Assembly: GCF_003008595.1 (NCBI RefSeq)
Contig: NZ_CP027669.1
Location: 3,100,001-3,164,000, forward strand
Direction of reading: 5' to 3'
Source of the DNA: Simplicispira suum
GTDB lineage: Bacteria; Pseudomonadota; Gammaproteobacteria; Burkholderiales; Burkholderiaceae_C
Length of the DNA stretch: 64,000 nucleotides
Shown: positions 22,714 to 31,564 of the stretch, in pieces
Numbering within the stretch: position 1 is the stretch's first letter
How the letters are laid out: every line of letters starts with the position of its first letter
Made by a program: the position numbers and the translations under genes
Notes under the pieces: generated by a model
Told to the model about the DNA's origin: nothing
The model's database searches: none
The model's input: only the letters and a program-made list of their open reading frames with translations

Positions 22714-24429
22714 ATGCGCCCTCACCACGCTTTCTGGCCTAAGCGATTGCCCGAATCCATTGCTGTCCCCGCAACCTCGCTCTGGGACAACCTGGCAGTC
22801 AACGCCCGGCGCTACCCGGACAAGGCTGCGCTGATTTTCTTTGGCACCGAAACCAGCTACCGCCAACTGGCCGAAGGGGCCGAGCGTTTGGCGGCCCAAT
22901 TGCATGCGGTGGGAGTCGGTCGTGGCGATCGGGTGGTGCTTTGCATGCAGAACTGTCCACAATGGGTGGTGGCACATTTCGCCATACTGCGCGCGAACGC
23001 CGTTGTCGTTCCGGTCAACCCGATGAACCGGGCCGAAGAACTCAAGCACTACATCACCGATCCGCAGGCACGCGTTGCCATCACAACCGCCGATCTGGCT
23101 GGTGAACTTGTCTCCGCCAGCAATGCTTTGTCGCCGGGGCAGGGGCTTTCCACACTGATTGTGACGCGCTATACCGATGCCTTCGATGGCTCGGTTGAAG
23201 GCGACGACGCTCCGCCCGCCGCGTGGCGTGAATGGTTGACGCGCCACCATGACACACCGGTGCTCGCTGGTGGGCAGCTGCTGACTTGGAATGATGCACT
23301 GGCCTGCGTCGCGCCTGTGCCGGCGCATGTTGTCGGGCGCGACGATTTGGCGGTTCTTCCCTACACCAGCGGCACCACCGGTCTGCCCAAAGGCTGCATG
23401 CATCTGCACCGCAGCATCATGCACAACGCCGTTGCCAGTTGTCTTTGGGGATCGGGGTCGTCGGGCAATGTGGCGCTTGCAGCAGTTCCGATGTTTCACA
23501 TCACCGGCATGGTGAGCGTCATGCACGCCACCATCTACAGCGGCGGCACATTGGTGCTGATGCCCCGATGGGACCGCGATCTGGCTGGTCGCATGATTTC
23601 ACGCTACAAGGTCACCAATTGGACCAATGTGCCGACGATGATCATTGATCTGCTCGGCAGTCCGAACTTCGCCAACTACGATCTCTCCAGCCTGGTCTAT
23701 ATCGGAGGCGGTGGCGCCGCCATGCCACAGGCCGTGGCACAGCGTCTGCAGGACCAGTACGGCCTGCGCTATGCGGAAGGCTACGGCCTGACGGAAACGG
23801 CGGCGCCGTCGCACTCGAATCCGCCCGATGCGCCCAAGCAGCAGTGCCTGGGTATTCCTTTCATGAGCACCGATGCCCGTGTGATCGATCCGGACAGTCT
23901 GGCGGAGCTGGGCGTCGGCCAGCAGGGCGAGATCATCGTGCACGGGCCGGAAGTGTTTGAAGGCTACTGGCAGCGCCCCGAGGCCACGGCCGCAGCGTTC
24001 ATTGAACTCGATGGCAAGCGCTTCTTTCGCACCGGCGACTTGGGGCACGTGGACGCAGATGGCTACTTCTTTTTGACCGACCGGCTCAAGCGCATGATCA
24101 ACGCGTCGGGCTTCAAAGTGTGGCCGGCGGAGGTGGAGGCCTTGATGTTCCGCCACCCCGCCATCCAGGAAGCCTGTGTGATCGGCACGCGTGACCCTTA
24201 CAGAGGCGAGAGCGTCAAAGCGGTGGTGGTGCTGCGTGCCTCGCATATGCAGACAACGGAGCAGGACATCATGGACTGGTGCCATGACAACATGGCCGCC
24301 TACAAGGCACCTCGAGCCGTCCAGTTTGTCGATGCCCTGCCCAAGAGTGGCAGTGGCAAGGTGATGTGGCGTGCGCTGCAGGAAGCTGAGGCGGTGCAGC
24401 AATCCGCAGCGAAAACAAGCCTTAACTGA
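22714..24429 (+). CDS. AMP-dependent acyl-CoA synthetase/ligase
   Basis: 571 residues of the ANL superfamily. ATG 22714 (after AAGGAAG) is preferred over upstream in-frame starts because MRPHHAFWPKRLPESIAVP matches family N-termini. Motifs: YTSGTTGLPKGCMHLHRS (P-loop), YGLTETAAPSH, FRTGDLGHVDADGYFFLTDRLKRMI and C-terminal PKSGSGKVMWR with the acyl-adenylate lysine. It is probably a medium/long-chain fatty acid or aromatic acid CoA ligase; the substrate is not determinable. It is convergent with, and overlaps by eight bases, the PilZ gene. The 271-base gap upstream (22,443-22,713) shows nothing distinctive. Confidence 0.88.
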   Translation: MRPHHAFWPKRLPESIAVPATSLWDNLAVNARRYPDKAALIFFGTETSYRQLAEGAERLAAQLHAVGVGRGDRVVLCMQNCPQWVVAHFAILRANAVVVPVNPMNRAEELKHYITDPQARVAITTADLAGELVSASNALSPGQGLSTLIVTRYTDAFDGSVEGDDAPPAAWREWLTRHHDTPVLAGGQLLTWNDALACVAPVPAHVVGRDDLAVLPYTSGTTGLPKGCMHLHRSIMHNAVASCLWGSGSSGNVALAAVPMFHITGMVSVMHATIYSGGTLVLMPRWDRDLAGRMISRYKVTNWTNVPTMIIDLLGSPNFANYDLSSLVYIGGGGAAMPQAVAQRLQDQYGLRYAEGYGLTETAAPSHSNPPDAPKQQCLGIPFMSTDARVIDPDSLAELGVGQQGEIIVHGPEVFEGYWQRPEATAAAFIELDGKRFFRTGDLGHVDADGYFFLTDRLKRMINASGFKVWPAEVEALMFRHPAIQEACVIGTRDPYRGESVKAVVVLRASHMQTTEQDIMDWCHDNMAAYKAPRAVQFVDALPKSGSGKVMWRALQEAEAVQQSAAKTSLN

Positions 24430-24790
24430 CAGCGCCCACCAGCTCGCCCAAATCGCGCTCCAGCAGCGTCGGGTCGCCTAACTGCAGTTCGATCAAACGG
24501 CGCAGATGGGTCACGCTGTCAAGGTCGGAGTGCGTGCACAGCAGGCCGAGCTGCCTGGCGTCGACGTGGGCCACCAGAGCAGCCATTTGGATCTGGCCGC
24601 TGTCGCTGGACAAGGGCAATGTCAGGGTGCATATCGACTCTTGTTTCATGCGCACCCCTTCGGGCAGAACGATCAGCGCGCCTTTGAGCGACAGATCGAG
24701 CACCTGCACTTGCAGCGTGAAGTCCCCGCTCACCAGCTGTGCCGGAGCCGCAAAATGCACGCGAACAAAATGGCGACGTTCATGTGCCAT
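24422..24790 (-). CDS. PilZ-domain protein (c-di-GMP receptor)
   Basis: 122 residues. ATG at 24,790 has an excellent AAGGAGG Shine-Dalgarno eight bases upstream. PilZ signatures are RRHFVRV near the N-terminus (RxxxR) and DLSLKG (DxSxxG). The neighbouring gene across the divergent gap encodes a GGDEF-EAL protein, so the pair may form a local c-di-GMP module. Target process unknown. Confidence 0.85.
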   Translation of the reverse strand: MAHERRHFVRVHFAAPAQLVSGDFTLQVQVLDLSLKGALIVLPEGVRMKQESICTLTLPLSSDSGQIQMAALVAHVDARQLGLLCTHSDLDSVTHLRRLIELQLGDPTLLERDLGELVGAVS

Positions 24791-24950
24791 GGAATAACCT
24801 CCTTGCATAGCTGCCCGCCAGCGGCACTTTGCACAGGCGCGATGCGGTCCAGGTCTTCCCTGCCCACAGCGCCCAAGCGGTGTGAAATTTCGTTACGATG
24901 GTGTCCATGTGCTTGCCCCGTTCCGTGGTGTGATTTTGCTCCCGAAATGG

Positions 24951-27254
24951 ATGCATTTCCTGCAGCTTCGCGCTGTGCCTGGGGTGCTTTTGCTCTTGCC
25001 GCTGTCGAAGGCCTTTGCGCAAAACGCCGCAGCCTTGGATTCACCCGCCCGATTCGTCGAACTTCTTGAGCTGCCCTGGCTGCATTGGGGTTTGCTGGCG
25101 CTGGGGCTTTTTTGCCTTGTTTTGCTGTTGCACGTGATTGTGTTGCGGCGCAAGGTGGCTGAGCGTACCCAGCACGTGCGGACCAGCGAGCAAAAGCTCT
25201 CGGCCATTCTTGACAACGCGGGTGCTCTGGTGTTCATCAAGGATACCGACTGTCGTTACCAGTATGTCAACCGGCAGGCAGCGGATTTGATGGGTTGCGC
25301 CGTGGCCGACATTGTCGGCAAGGACGATACCGCCTTTTTCGACGATGCCACGGTGCAGGCCGTGCAAGCAAATGACCGGCGCGTCTTTGCGTCTCGCGAG
25401 CGCATTGAGGTGGAGGAAACCACGGTCGCAAAGCACGGTGGGGAGCCTCGCGTCTATCTTGCTGTCAAGGTGCCCTTGTTCGACAGCCAGGGCGCGGTCA
25501 TGGGCGTTTGCGGTTATTCCACCGACATCACCGCGCTGCGCCGCGCCGATGAATCACTGCGTCTGGCAGCCACCATTTTTGAATCTCAGGAGGGGATGCT
25601 GATCGCAGGCCCTGACCGGCGTATTTTGCGTGTCAACGGCGCTCTGTTGCGCCTGACCGGATATGCAGATGGCGAACTCCTTGGTCAGAACCTCAGCCAG
25701 TTGCAATCAGGACGCAGTGACGCCACGTTCTACGCCGAAGTCTGGAATGCGGTTGCCCAGAACGGTCACTGGGCGGGTGAAATGTGGTTGGAGCGCAAAG
25801 GCGGGGAGGTTTACCCGGCCTGGGTCCACATTGCCCAAGTGCGTTCGGCGGCAGGCGAAATCACGCACTACGTCAGCACGCAGATGGACATCTCGGAGCG
25901 CAAGGCTGCAGAGGACGAAATTCGCACACTGGCTTACTACGATGCGCTCACTGGTCTGCCCAATCGCCGCCTGATGTCCGACCGTCTGCAGCGCAGTCTT
26001 GCCAACAGCCAGACTGGAGGCCTAGGCGGCGCCTTGCTCGTCGTGGATCTCGACAACTTCAAGGACCTCAACGACACGCTGGGCCACGACACGGGCGACG
26101 AGTTGCTCCGCCAGGTGGCCGAGCGACTCGAACAATGTGGGCGCCGCAGCGATACGGTTGCGCGTCTGGGAGGCGACGAATTCGCGATGCTGCTCGAAGG
26201 CTTGAGCACGGACCGTGCGCAGGCAGCTCGGCAGGCCGAGGCCGTTGCGCGCACCGTGCTGGAAATGCTAGGCAAGGTTTTCGTGCTCGATGGGCGCGTG
26301 CACCACACCTCCTGCAGTGTGGGTATTGCGCTTTATGTTGATGCTGCAGGCAGTGTGGAAGAGTTGCTCAAGCGCGGGGATCTCGCGATGTACGAGGCCA
26401 AGGCCCAGGGACGCAACACCTTGTGCTTCTTCGATCTGCGCACCCAGGAAGCCGTGGCGAAGCGCACAGCCCTGGAGGCCGACATGCGCGAGGCGCTGGT
26501 GCAGAAGCAGTTTGTGCTGCACTACCAGGCCCAGGTGGAGGCTGGTGGCAAGCTCGTCGGCGCCGAGGTCCTGGTGCGCTGGCGGCATCCGGTGCGCGGC
26601 TGGATCTATCCGGACGACTTCATTGGCATTGCCGAGGCCACCGGCCTCATCGTGCCTCTGGGTGCCTGGATTTTGCGCAGCGCATGCGTCGAGCTGGCCA
26701 GGTGGGCGGGCCACCCAGACACCGAACCGCTCACGCTGGCCGTGAATGTCAGTGCCCGGCAGTTTCGGCATATCGGTTTCGTGGAGGAGCTGCTCACGGT
26801 GCTGCGCGAAACCGGGGCCAACCCTGCGCGTCTCAAGCTTGAACTCACCGAGTCGCTGCTGCTCGATGACGCGGAAGGCGCCATCGAGCGCATGACGCAA
26901 GTGCGTGCCCATGGCGTGCGGTTCTCTCTGGACGATTTCGGCACCGGCTATTCGAGCCTGTCTTACCTCAAGCGCCTGCCGCTGGACCAGCTCAAGATCG
27001 ACCAGAGTTTCGTACGCGACATCCTCGTCAATGCGAACGACGCCGCCATTGCGCGCACCATTGTTTCGCTGGCCCACAGCATGGACTTGCGGGTCATCGC
27101 AGAAGGCGTGGAAACCGAGGAGCAGCGCGCCTTGCTGGCAGACTTTGGTTGCCATACCTGGCAGGGCTATCTGTTTGGCCGCCCGGCAGCTGTGCAAGAA
27201 ATGCTGGCCCAGTTCTCTCTTTCCAGCAACCATGAATTGCTATTTAAAGAATAG
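24951..27254 (+). CDS. Membrane-bound PAS-PAS-GGDEF-EAL c-di-GMP protein
   Basis: About 767 residues from ATG 24951, a start that opens a signal-like segment (VLLLLPLSKAFAQ); an upstream in-frame start at 24,882 is possible. A second hydrophobic helix lies at about 45-65 (GLLALGLFCLVLLLHVIVL). Two PAS domains follow (about 85-185 and 200-310), then a GGDEF domain with intact RLGGDEF (about residue 406), then an EAL domain whose motif reads EVLVRW (about 536) with DDFGTGYSSLSYL preserved. It may both make and degrade c-di-GMP. It is divergent from the PilZ gene. Confidence 0.88.
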   Translation: MHFLQLRAVPGVLLLLPLSKAFAQNAAALDSPARFVELLELPWLHWGLLALGLFCLVLLLHVIVLRRKVAERTQHVRTSEQKLSAILDNAGALVFIKDTDCRYQYVNRQAADLMGCAVADIVGKDDTAFFDDATVQAVQANDRRVFASRERIEVEETTVAKHGGEPRVYLAVKVPLFDSQGAVMGVCGYSTDITALRRADESLRLAATIFESQEGMLIAGPDRRILRVNGALLRLTGYADGELLGQNLSQLQSGRSDATFYAEVWNAVAQNGHWAGEMWLERKGGEVYPAWVHIAQVRSAAGEITHYVSTQMDISERKAAEDEIRTLAYYDALTGLPNRRLMSDRLQRSLANSQTGGLGGALLVVDLDNFKDLNDTLGHDTGDELLRQVAERLEQCGRRSDTVARLGGDEFAMLLEGLSTDRAQAARQAEAVARTVLEMLGKVFVLDGRVHHTSCSVGIALYVDAAGSVEELLKRGDLAMYEAKAQGRNTLCFFDLRTQEAVAKRTALEADMREALVQKQFVLHYQAQVEAGGKLVGAEVLVRWRHPVRGWIYPDDFIGIAEATGLIVPLGAWILRSACVELARWAGHPDTEPLTLAVNVSARQFRHIGFVEELLTVLRETGANPARLKLELTESLLLDDAEGAIERMTQVRAHGVRFSLDDFGTGYSSLSYLKRLPLDQLKIDQSFVRDILVNANDAAIARTIVSLAHSMDLRVIAEGVETEEQRALLADFGCHTWQGYLFGRPAAVQEMLAQFSLSSNHELLFKE

Positions 27255-27256
27255 CA
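27238..27256. terminator. Small inverted repeat at the end of the GGDEF-EAL gene
   Basis: TGCTATT / AATAGCA around a 5-base loop, overlapping the stop codon and followed by an AT-rich run. It could be a weak terminator or a remnant of the dispersed repeat (which ends in TAATAGCA). Uncertain. Confidence 0.35.
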
Positions 27257-27338
27257 TTAAACCTAATATGGATAAGCGCAAAAGGCATTTTTTATTTGAA
27301 TTTTGTTTGCAGCGCAGGGCTGCGCCCAGGTTGCTTTC

Positions 27339-28139
27339 ATGACAACGGCGAGGCCTGCGGTGCAGCCGCTGTTTGCTCCTCCGTATTGCGCCCCCGCAGA
27401 CGCAGCAGCGCAGCTGCGGAGATCGGGCTTTGCCTTGCTCAGCGGGCACGATCTCGCTCGCTGGATTGGCGCCACGCCGCAAGAGCTCCACGAACTGGCG
27501 CGCGCCTGGAACGATTTGCCACCCGACAACTACCTGCTCGATGGCGGGCGCTATCGCAGTCGGCGCCATGGTTGTTTCGAAGTGCAGGCGGGCGCATGGG
27601 TGCCCGTGCCGCGTCGCGCGCACTGGCAGCCTGTGGAATACAACGCCTTGCACGGCGGCATTGAACGCTGGTTCGAGCCCATGGCCCAGGACACGCTGGC
27701 GCAGCCGGCATGGCATGCGCTACTCACAAACCTTGGCAGCCTGTGTGATGCAGTTTTTGCGCCAAATGCTGACGCGCTGCGCTGGTACGTGGAGTCGCAC
27801 CAGTTTCGCATCGATACCGCGTCCGGCATTGGCCGGCCCACGCCGGAAGGCGCGCACCGGGACGGCGTTGATCTGGTGGCCGTATTTCTTGTGGCGCGCG
27901 ACGCCATCAAGGGCGGCGAGACGCGTATTTTTGAAGCCGCATCGCCCGCTGGACAGCGCTTTACGCTTACCGAGCCGTGGTCTGTGCTGTTGCTTGACGA
28001 TGCCCGCATGGTGCATGAAACAACGCCCATTCAGCCGCTTGCAGCTGCCCAGCCTTCGGGCGAAGGCGGCCACCGCGACACCCTGGTTCTGACTTGGCGG
28101 CGCGGTGGTTTTCAAGGTCCGCTACTTGGCGCGGCCTAG
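27339..28139 (+). CDS. 2OG-Fe(II) dioxygenase family protein
   Basis: 266 residues. Start ATG 27339 is chosen as the first methionine giving a family-like N-terminus (MTTARPAVQPLF). The iron site is visible as HRD in GAHRDGVDLVAVFLV and the distal His in DDARMVHETTPI; a basic residue for 2-oxoglutarate is in HRDTLVLTWRR. This resembles the PF10014-type dioxygenases, some of which hydroxylate free amino acids (e.g. isoleucine). The substrate is unknown. It is followed by a Usp gene 96 bases later. Confidence 0.75.
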   Translation: MTTARPAVQPLFAPPYCAPADAAAQLRRSGFALLSGHDLARWIGATPQELHELARAWNDLPPDNYLLDGGRYRSRRHGCFEVQAGAWVPVPRRAHWQPVEYNALHGGIERWFEPMAQDTLAQPAWHALLTNLGSLCDAVFAPNADALRWYVESHQFRIDTASGIGRPTPEGAHRDGVDLVAVFLVARDAIKGGETRIFEAASPAGQRFTLTEPWSVLLLDDARMVHETTPIQPLAAAQPSGEGGHRDTLVLTWRRGGFQGPLLGAA

Positions 28140-28235
28140 CGCAGGCCCGCCTGTCCCGCCTATGATGCCGGTCAAGGTGCGCACTGAGCGCTGCACGCAC
28201 ACTGTGTGCGAGTGAATTCAACCAAGGAGGACAAT

Positions 28236-28673
28236 ATGTTCAAGCACATTCTGGTTCCCATCGACGGGTCTCCCACCGCGATGCTCGCGGTTTCCAAGGC
28301 CGCCGAGCTCGCCAAGGCCTTTGGCAGTCTGGTGACGGCGCTCTACGTCATCGATCCCTATCCGTTCACCGGTGTCGGCGCCGATTTCGCCTACGGCCAG
28401 TCGCAGTACCTCAGTGCCGCCACGGCAGAGGCCAACACCGCGCTGGATGCGGCCAAGCGTGCCATGCAGGCGGTGGGCGTCACGGTGGAAACGGTTCTGG
28501 GCGAGGGCCACGCGGTGCACGAAGGCATCGTGCGTGCGCTGGAGAACACCGGGGCTGACCTGGTGGTCATGGGCTCGCACGGACGCCGTGGTCTGGAAAA
28601 ACTCATGCTGGGCAGCGTCACGCAGCGCGTGCTGGGCGTAGTACATGTGCCGGTCCTGGTGGTGCGCAGCTGA
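28236..28673 (+). CDS. Universal stress protein (UspA family)
   Basis: 145 residues. ATG 28236 has AAGGAGG eight bases upstream. Motifs: MFKHILVPIDGSPTAM at the N-terminus and the ATP-binding GSHGRRGLEKLMLGSVTQRVL near the C-terminus, so it is an ATP-binding subclass Usp. Single-gene unit ending at an intrinsic terminator. Confidence 0.93.
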   Translation: MFKHILVPIDGSPTAMLAVSKAAELAKAFGSLVTALYVIDPYPFTGVGADFAYGQSQYLSAATAEANTALDAAKRAMQAVGVTVETVLGEGHAVHEGIVRALENTGADLVVMGSHGRRGLEKLMLGSVTQRVLGVVHVPVLVVRS

Positions 28674-28698
28674 TACGGCTCGCTGATCCCAAAAAGAA

Positions 28699-28721
28699 AC
28701 GGCGCTCTTGGCGCCGTTTTC
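28699..28721. terminator. Bidirectional intrinsic terminator
   Basis: Stem ACGGCGC / GCGCCGT with a 5-base loop, T run on the + side and A run on the other side. It lies between the convergent usp and msrA genes and probably serves both. Confidence 0.8.
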
Positions 28722-29458
28722 TATTTCAACACCAACACGGGCTCCTCACGGTAGCGTTCGGGCAGCAAGGTCTGCAGATTGCGCAGTTTGGGGGCGTCAT
28801 AGGTGGTGATGTAGATGGTGTTCGGATTGCGCGCGGCGTAATCCTGGTGCCCCGGCTCGGCGCGATAAAACCGGGTGAGTGCCGTGACTTCCGTTGCAAT
28901 GGGCGCGCTCAGGAGGCCCGTGGCATCGAGCTGTGCGATATAGGTTTGCGCCAGATCGCGCTGCTCGGTGCTCTCATAGAACACGGCGGAGCGGTACTGG
29001 GGGCCGAAATCCGGGCCTTGGCGGCCTTGCTCTGTCGGATCGTGCGCTACCGAGAAGAACACCTGAAGAATTTCGCCCAACGTGATTTCGCGCGGGTCGT
29101 ACCGCACCTGCACCGCTTCGGCATGGCCTGAATTTCCAGAACTGACTGCCGGGTAGTTGGCCTGGCTTGCTTCGCCGCCCGCATAGCCAGAAACTGCGCT
29201 CAGCACGCCGCGCGTGTGCTGAAACACCGCCTGCACGCCCCAGAAGCACCCTCCGGCCAGCACTACACTGGCTTCCTGGGCCTGCGACGGCGCTGCCGCA
29301 GAGACGCCTGTGGGAAGGGGCAAGAGGCGCGCCGGCTGGGCGCGAGAGACAAATGCCGCATACAGCAACGCCAGCACCGACAGCAAGGCCACCAGCGCAA
29401 TGATGCGTGGGCCGCGCAGGCTCTCGGGCGGCGCGTCTGGAGAAGGGCGGGCCGGCAC
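28721..29458 (-). CDS. msrA: Peptide methionine-S-sulfoxide reductase MsrA, membrane-anchored/exported
   Basis: The MsrA domain begins VVLAGGCFWGVQAVF with the catalytic Cys, and contains GHAEAVQVRYDP, SVAHDPTEQGRQGPDFGPQYRSAVF and EPGHQDYAARNP. Unlike cytoplasmic MsrA, it has an N-terminal hydrophobic helix (IIALVALLSVLALLYAAFV), so it is probably periplasmic or anchored. The start is uncertain: GTG 29,458 avoids overlap with the thiolase gene; ATG 29,518 would overlap it by 49 bases. It reduces methionine sulfoxide in oxidised proteins. Confidence 0.87.
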   Translation of the reverse strand: MPARPSPDAPPESLRGPRIIALVALLSVLALLYAAFVSRAQPARLLPLPTGVSAAAPSQAQEASVVLAGGCFWGVQAVFQHTRGVLSAVSGYAGGEASQANYPAVSSGNSGHAEAVQVRYDPREITLGEILQVFFSVAHDPTEQGRQGPDFGPQYRSAVFYESTEQRDLAQTYIAQLDATGLLSAPIATEVTALTRFYRAEPGHQDYAARNPNTIYITTYDAPKLRNLQTLLPERYREEPVLVLK

Positions 29459-29469
29459 GCAGGGAGCGC

Positions 29470-30653
29470 TCAGACCCGTTCGAAGATCGCTGCAATCCCC
29501 TGGCCGCCGCCAATGCACATGGTGACCAGCGCGTAGCGGCCCTGAATGCGCTGCAATTCGTACACCGCTTTCACGGTAAGCAGCGCGCCGGTGGCGCCAA
29601 TCGGGTGGCCGAGCGAAATGCCCGAGCCGTTGGGGTTGACCTTGGCCGGGTCCAGCCCGAGGTCGCGCGTGACAGCGCAGGCCTGGGCGGCAAAGGCTTC
29701 GTTGGCCTCGATCACGTCCAGGTCGGCCGCCGTGAGGCCGGCGCGCTTGAGAGCGAGTTGCGTCGCCGGCACGGGGCCAATGCCCATGTACTTGGGGTCC
29801 ACACCCGCATGCGCATAGGCCACCAGGCGCGCCATAGGCGCCAGGCCCCGCGCCTTGGCGGCGCCGGCCTCCATCAGCACCACGGCCGCAGCGGCGTCGT
29901 TGATGCCCGAGGCGTTGCCGGCGGTCACCGTGCCGTTTTCTTTCAGGAACACCGGCTTGAGCTTGGCCAGGTCTTCAACGGTGGCGCCGGGGCGGAAATG
30001 CTCGTCGGTGGCGTACTGCACATCGCCCTTACGGCTCTTGAGCGTGACCGGGACGATCTGGTCCTTGAAGAGGCCGTTCTGCGTGGCGCGCTCGGCCCGG
30101 TTGTGGCTCTCGACCGCCAGCTTGTCCTGGTCTTCGCGCGTGATGCCCCACTTGGCGGCAATGTTCTCGGCCGTCACGCCCATGTGAATGTTCTCGAACG
30201 GGTCGTGCAGCGCGCCCATCATCATGTCGATCAGCTTGGTGTCGCCCATGCGCGCGCCAAAGCGCGTCGCCAGGCTGGCGTAGGGCGCGCGGCTCATGTT
30301 CTCGGCACCGGCACCAATGGCGATGTCGGTATCACCCAGCAAAATCGCCTGGCTGGCGCTGACGATGGCCTGCAGGCCGGAGCCGCACAGGCGGTTGACG
30401 TTGAACGCCGGCGTGCCTTCGCCGCAGCCACCGTTGATGGCGGCGACGCGCGAGAGGTACATGTCCTTGGGCTCGGTGTTGACGACGTGGCCGAAGACGA
30501 CATGGCCCACGTCCTTGCCCTCGACCTTGGCGCGCGCGAGCGACTCACGCACAACCAGCGCGCCCAACTCGGTGGGGGCACATCTTTCAGGCTCCCGCCA
30601 AAGGTACCAATGGCGGTGCGCACTGCGCTGACGACGACGACTTCACGGGACAT
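29470..30653 (-). pseudogene. Acetyl-CoA acetyltransferase (thiolase) with an apparent 1-base frameshift
   Basis: The first 26 codons (from ATG at 30,653: MSREVVVVSAVRTAIGTFGG...SLKDVPP) are in one frame and the remaining 360 or so residues in another. The frames join at a G5 run, 30,574-30,578 (C5 in the coding strand); one more base restores VPPTELGALVVRES. The rest is intact: NRLCGSGLQAI (active Cys), NEAFAAQA, GHPIGATGA and CIGGGQG with the second Cys. It is a biosynthetic/degradative thiolase of the PhaA/BktB/AtoB type. It could be a real pseudogene, phase variation, or a sequencing error in a homopolymer. Confidence 0.8.
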
Positions 30654-30680
30654 GGGGTACTCCTGGTAACAAAAATAGGG

Positions 30681-30740
30681 TAAAAATGGGCTCTAGCGCT
30701 TATCTGGCATACGTAAGAAGCTACTAATTTAATAGCAATC
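30681..30740. repeat. Dispersed Comamonadaceae repeat, copy B
   Basis: Reads AAAAATGGGCTCTAGCGCTT, ATCTGGCATACGTAAGAAGC, TACTAATTTAATAGCA. This is the most complete intergenic copy, between the SDR and thiolase genes, and serves as reference for the copies at 4,590, 11,391 and 15,297. Confidence 0.7.
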
Positions 30741-30742
30741 CA

Positions 30743-31501
30743 TCATGCGTCGCGTACATCCGCCACGGGATGCAGGCCGAAGTCCTCGCGCTTCAGATAG
30801 GCCAGCACGCGGGCGGCGGCCTCGCTGGGTGTGGTAAGGCTGCCTGCCGTTTTCATCTGAGCGAAGTTCTCTGCGTCGGGAAACAGCGCCGGGTCGGTGC
30901 TGCGCAGCTGCACCTGCATGTCGGTGTCGATCACGCCCGGCGCCAGCGAACAGATCTTTGCGCCGTGCGCCTTTTGCGCTTCGTCCAGCGCCGCGCAGCG
31001 CGTGAAGTGGTCCATGCCCGCCTTGGCCGCGCAGTACGCCGACTGCGATGCCATGGCGCGCCGGCCCAGCCCTGAGGAAATATTCAGTACCTTGCGCGGC
31101 ACCAGCCAATGCTCGGTTTCTCCGAGGAAGGCGCTGGTAAGCAGCATGGGCGCTTCCAGCCCGACGCGCAGGGCCTTGGTCAACTCGCCGGCGTCGCTCT
31201 CCGACAAGGGGGCAATGCGCGGCAATACCCCGGCGTTGTTGATCAGGGTGGCGCTGCCAAAGTCGTCGAGCGACTTGCGTTGCAGCCATTCGCGCAATCG
31301 CGCTGCGGCGCCTGCGCCGTCGGTCAGGTCCTGCTGCCACTGCAGCAGCGTGCAACCGACAGCGTCGGCCGCGTCCTGCAAGGCGGGCGCTTCGCCGCGC
31401 GAAATGCACAGCAAGGTGTCGGTGGGTTGGAGGAGTTGCTGCGCCATCGCGAGGCCCATGCCACGCGAAGCGCCGGTGAGGATGGTCAGATGTCGGCTCA
31501 T
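30743..31501 (-). CDS. Short-chain dehydrogenase/reductase
   Basis: 252 residues with the classical SDR signature: the TGASRGMG cofactor site near the N-terminus, NNAG (LINNAGVLPR), Ser in ISSGLGRRA and the YCAAK catalytic pair (about residues 157-161). NADP preference is suggested by the basic residue after TGAS (ASRG). It resembles sepiapterin/benzil-reductase-like SDRs. It is separated from the thiolase by repeat copy B and has its own start after 31,501. Substrate unknown. Confidence 0.87.
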   Translation of the reverse strand: MSRHLTILTGASRGMGLAMAQQLLQPTDTLLCISRGEAPALQDAADAVGCTLLQWQQDLTDGAGAAARLREWLQRKSLDDFGSATLINNAGVLPRIAPLSESDAGELTKALRVGLEAPMLLTSAFLGETEHWLVPRKVLNISSGLGRRAMASQSAYCAAKAGMDHFTRCAALDEAQKAHGAKICSLAPGVIDTDMQVQLRSTDPALFPDAENFAQMKTAGSLTTPSEAAARVLAYLKREDFGLHPVADVRDA

Positions 31502-31564
31502 GCCAACATGGTACTCGCGCAGCTTTTTGCACGCTGACAGGCCGGCGACACGCGGGCCAAGCGC

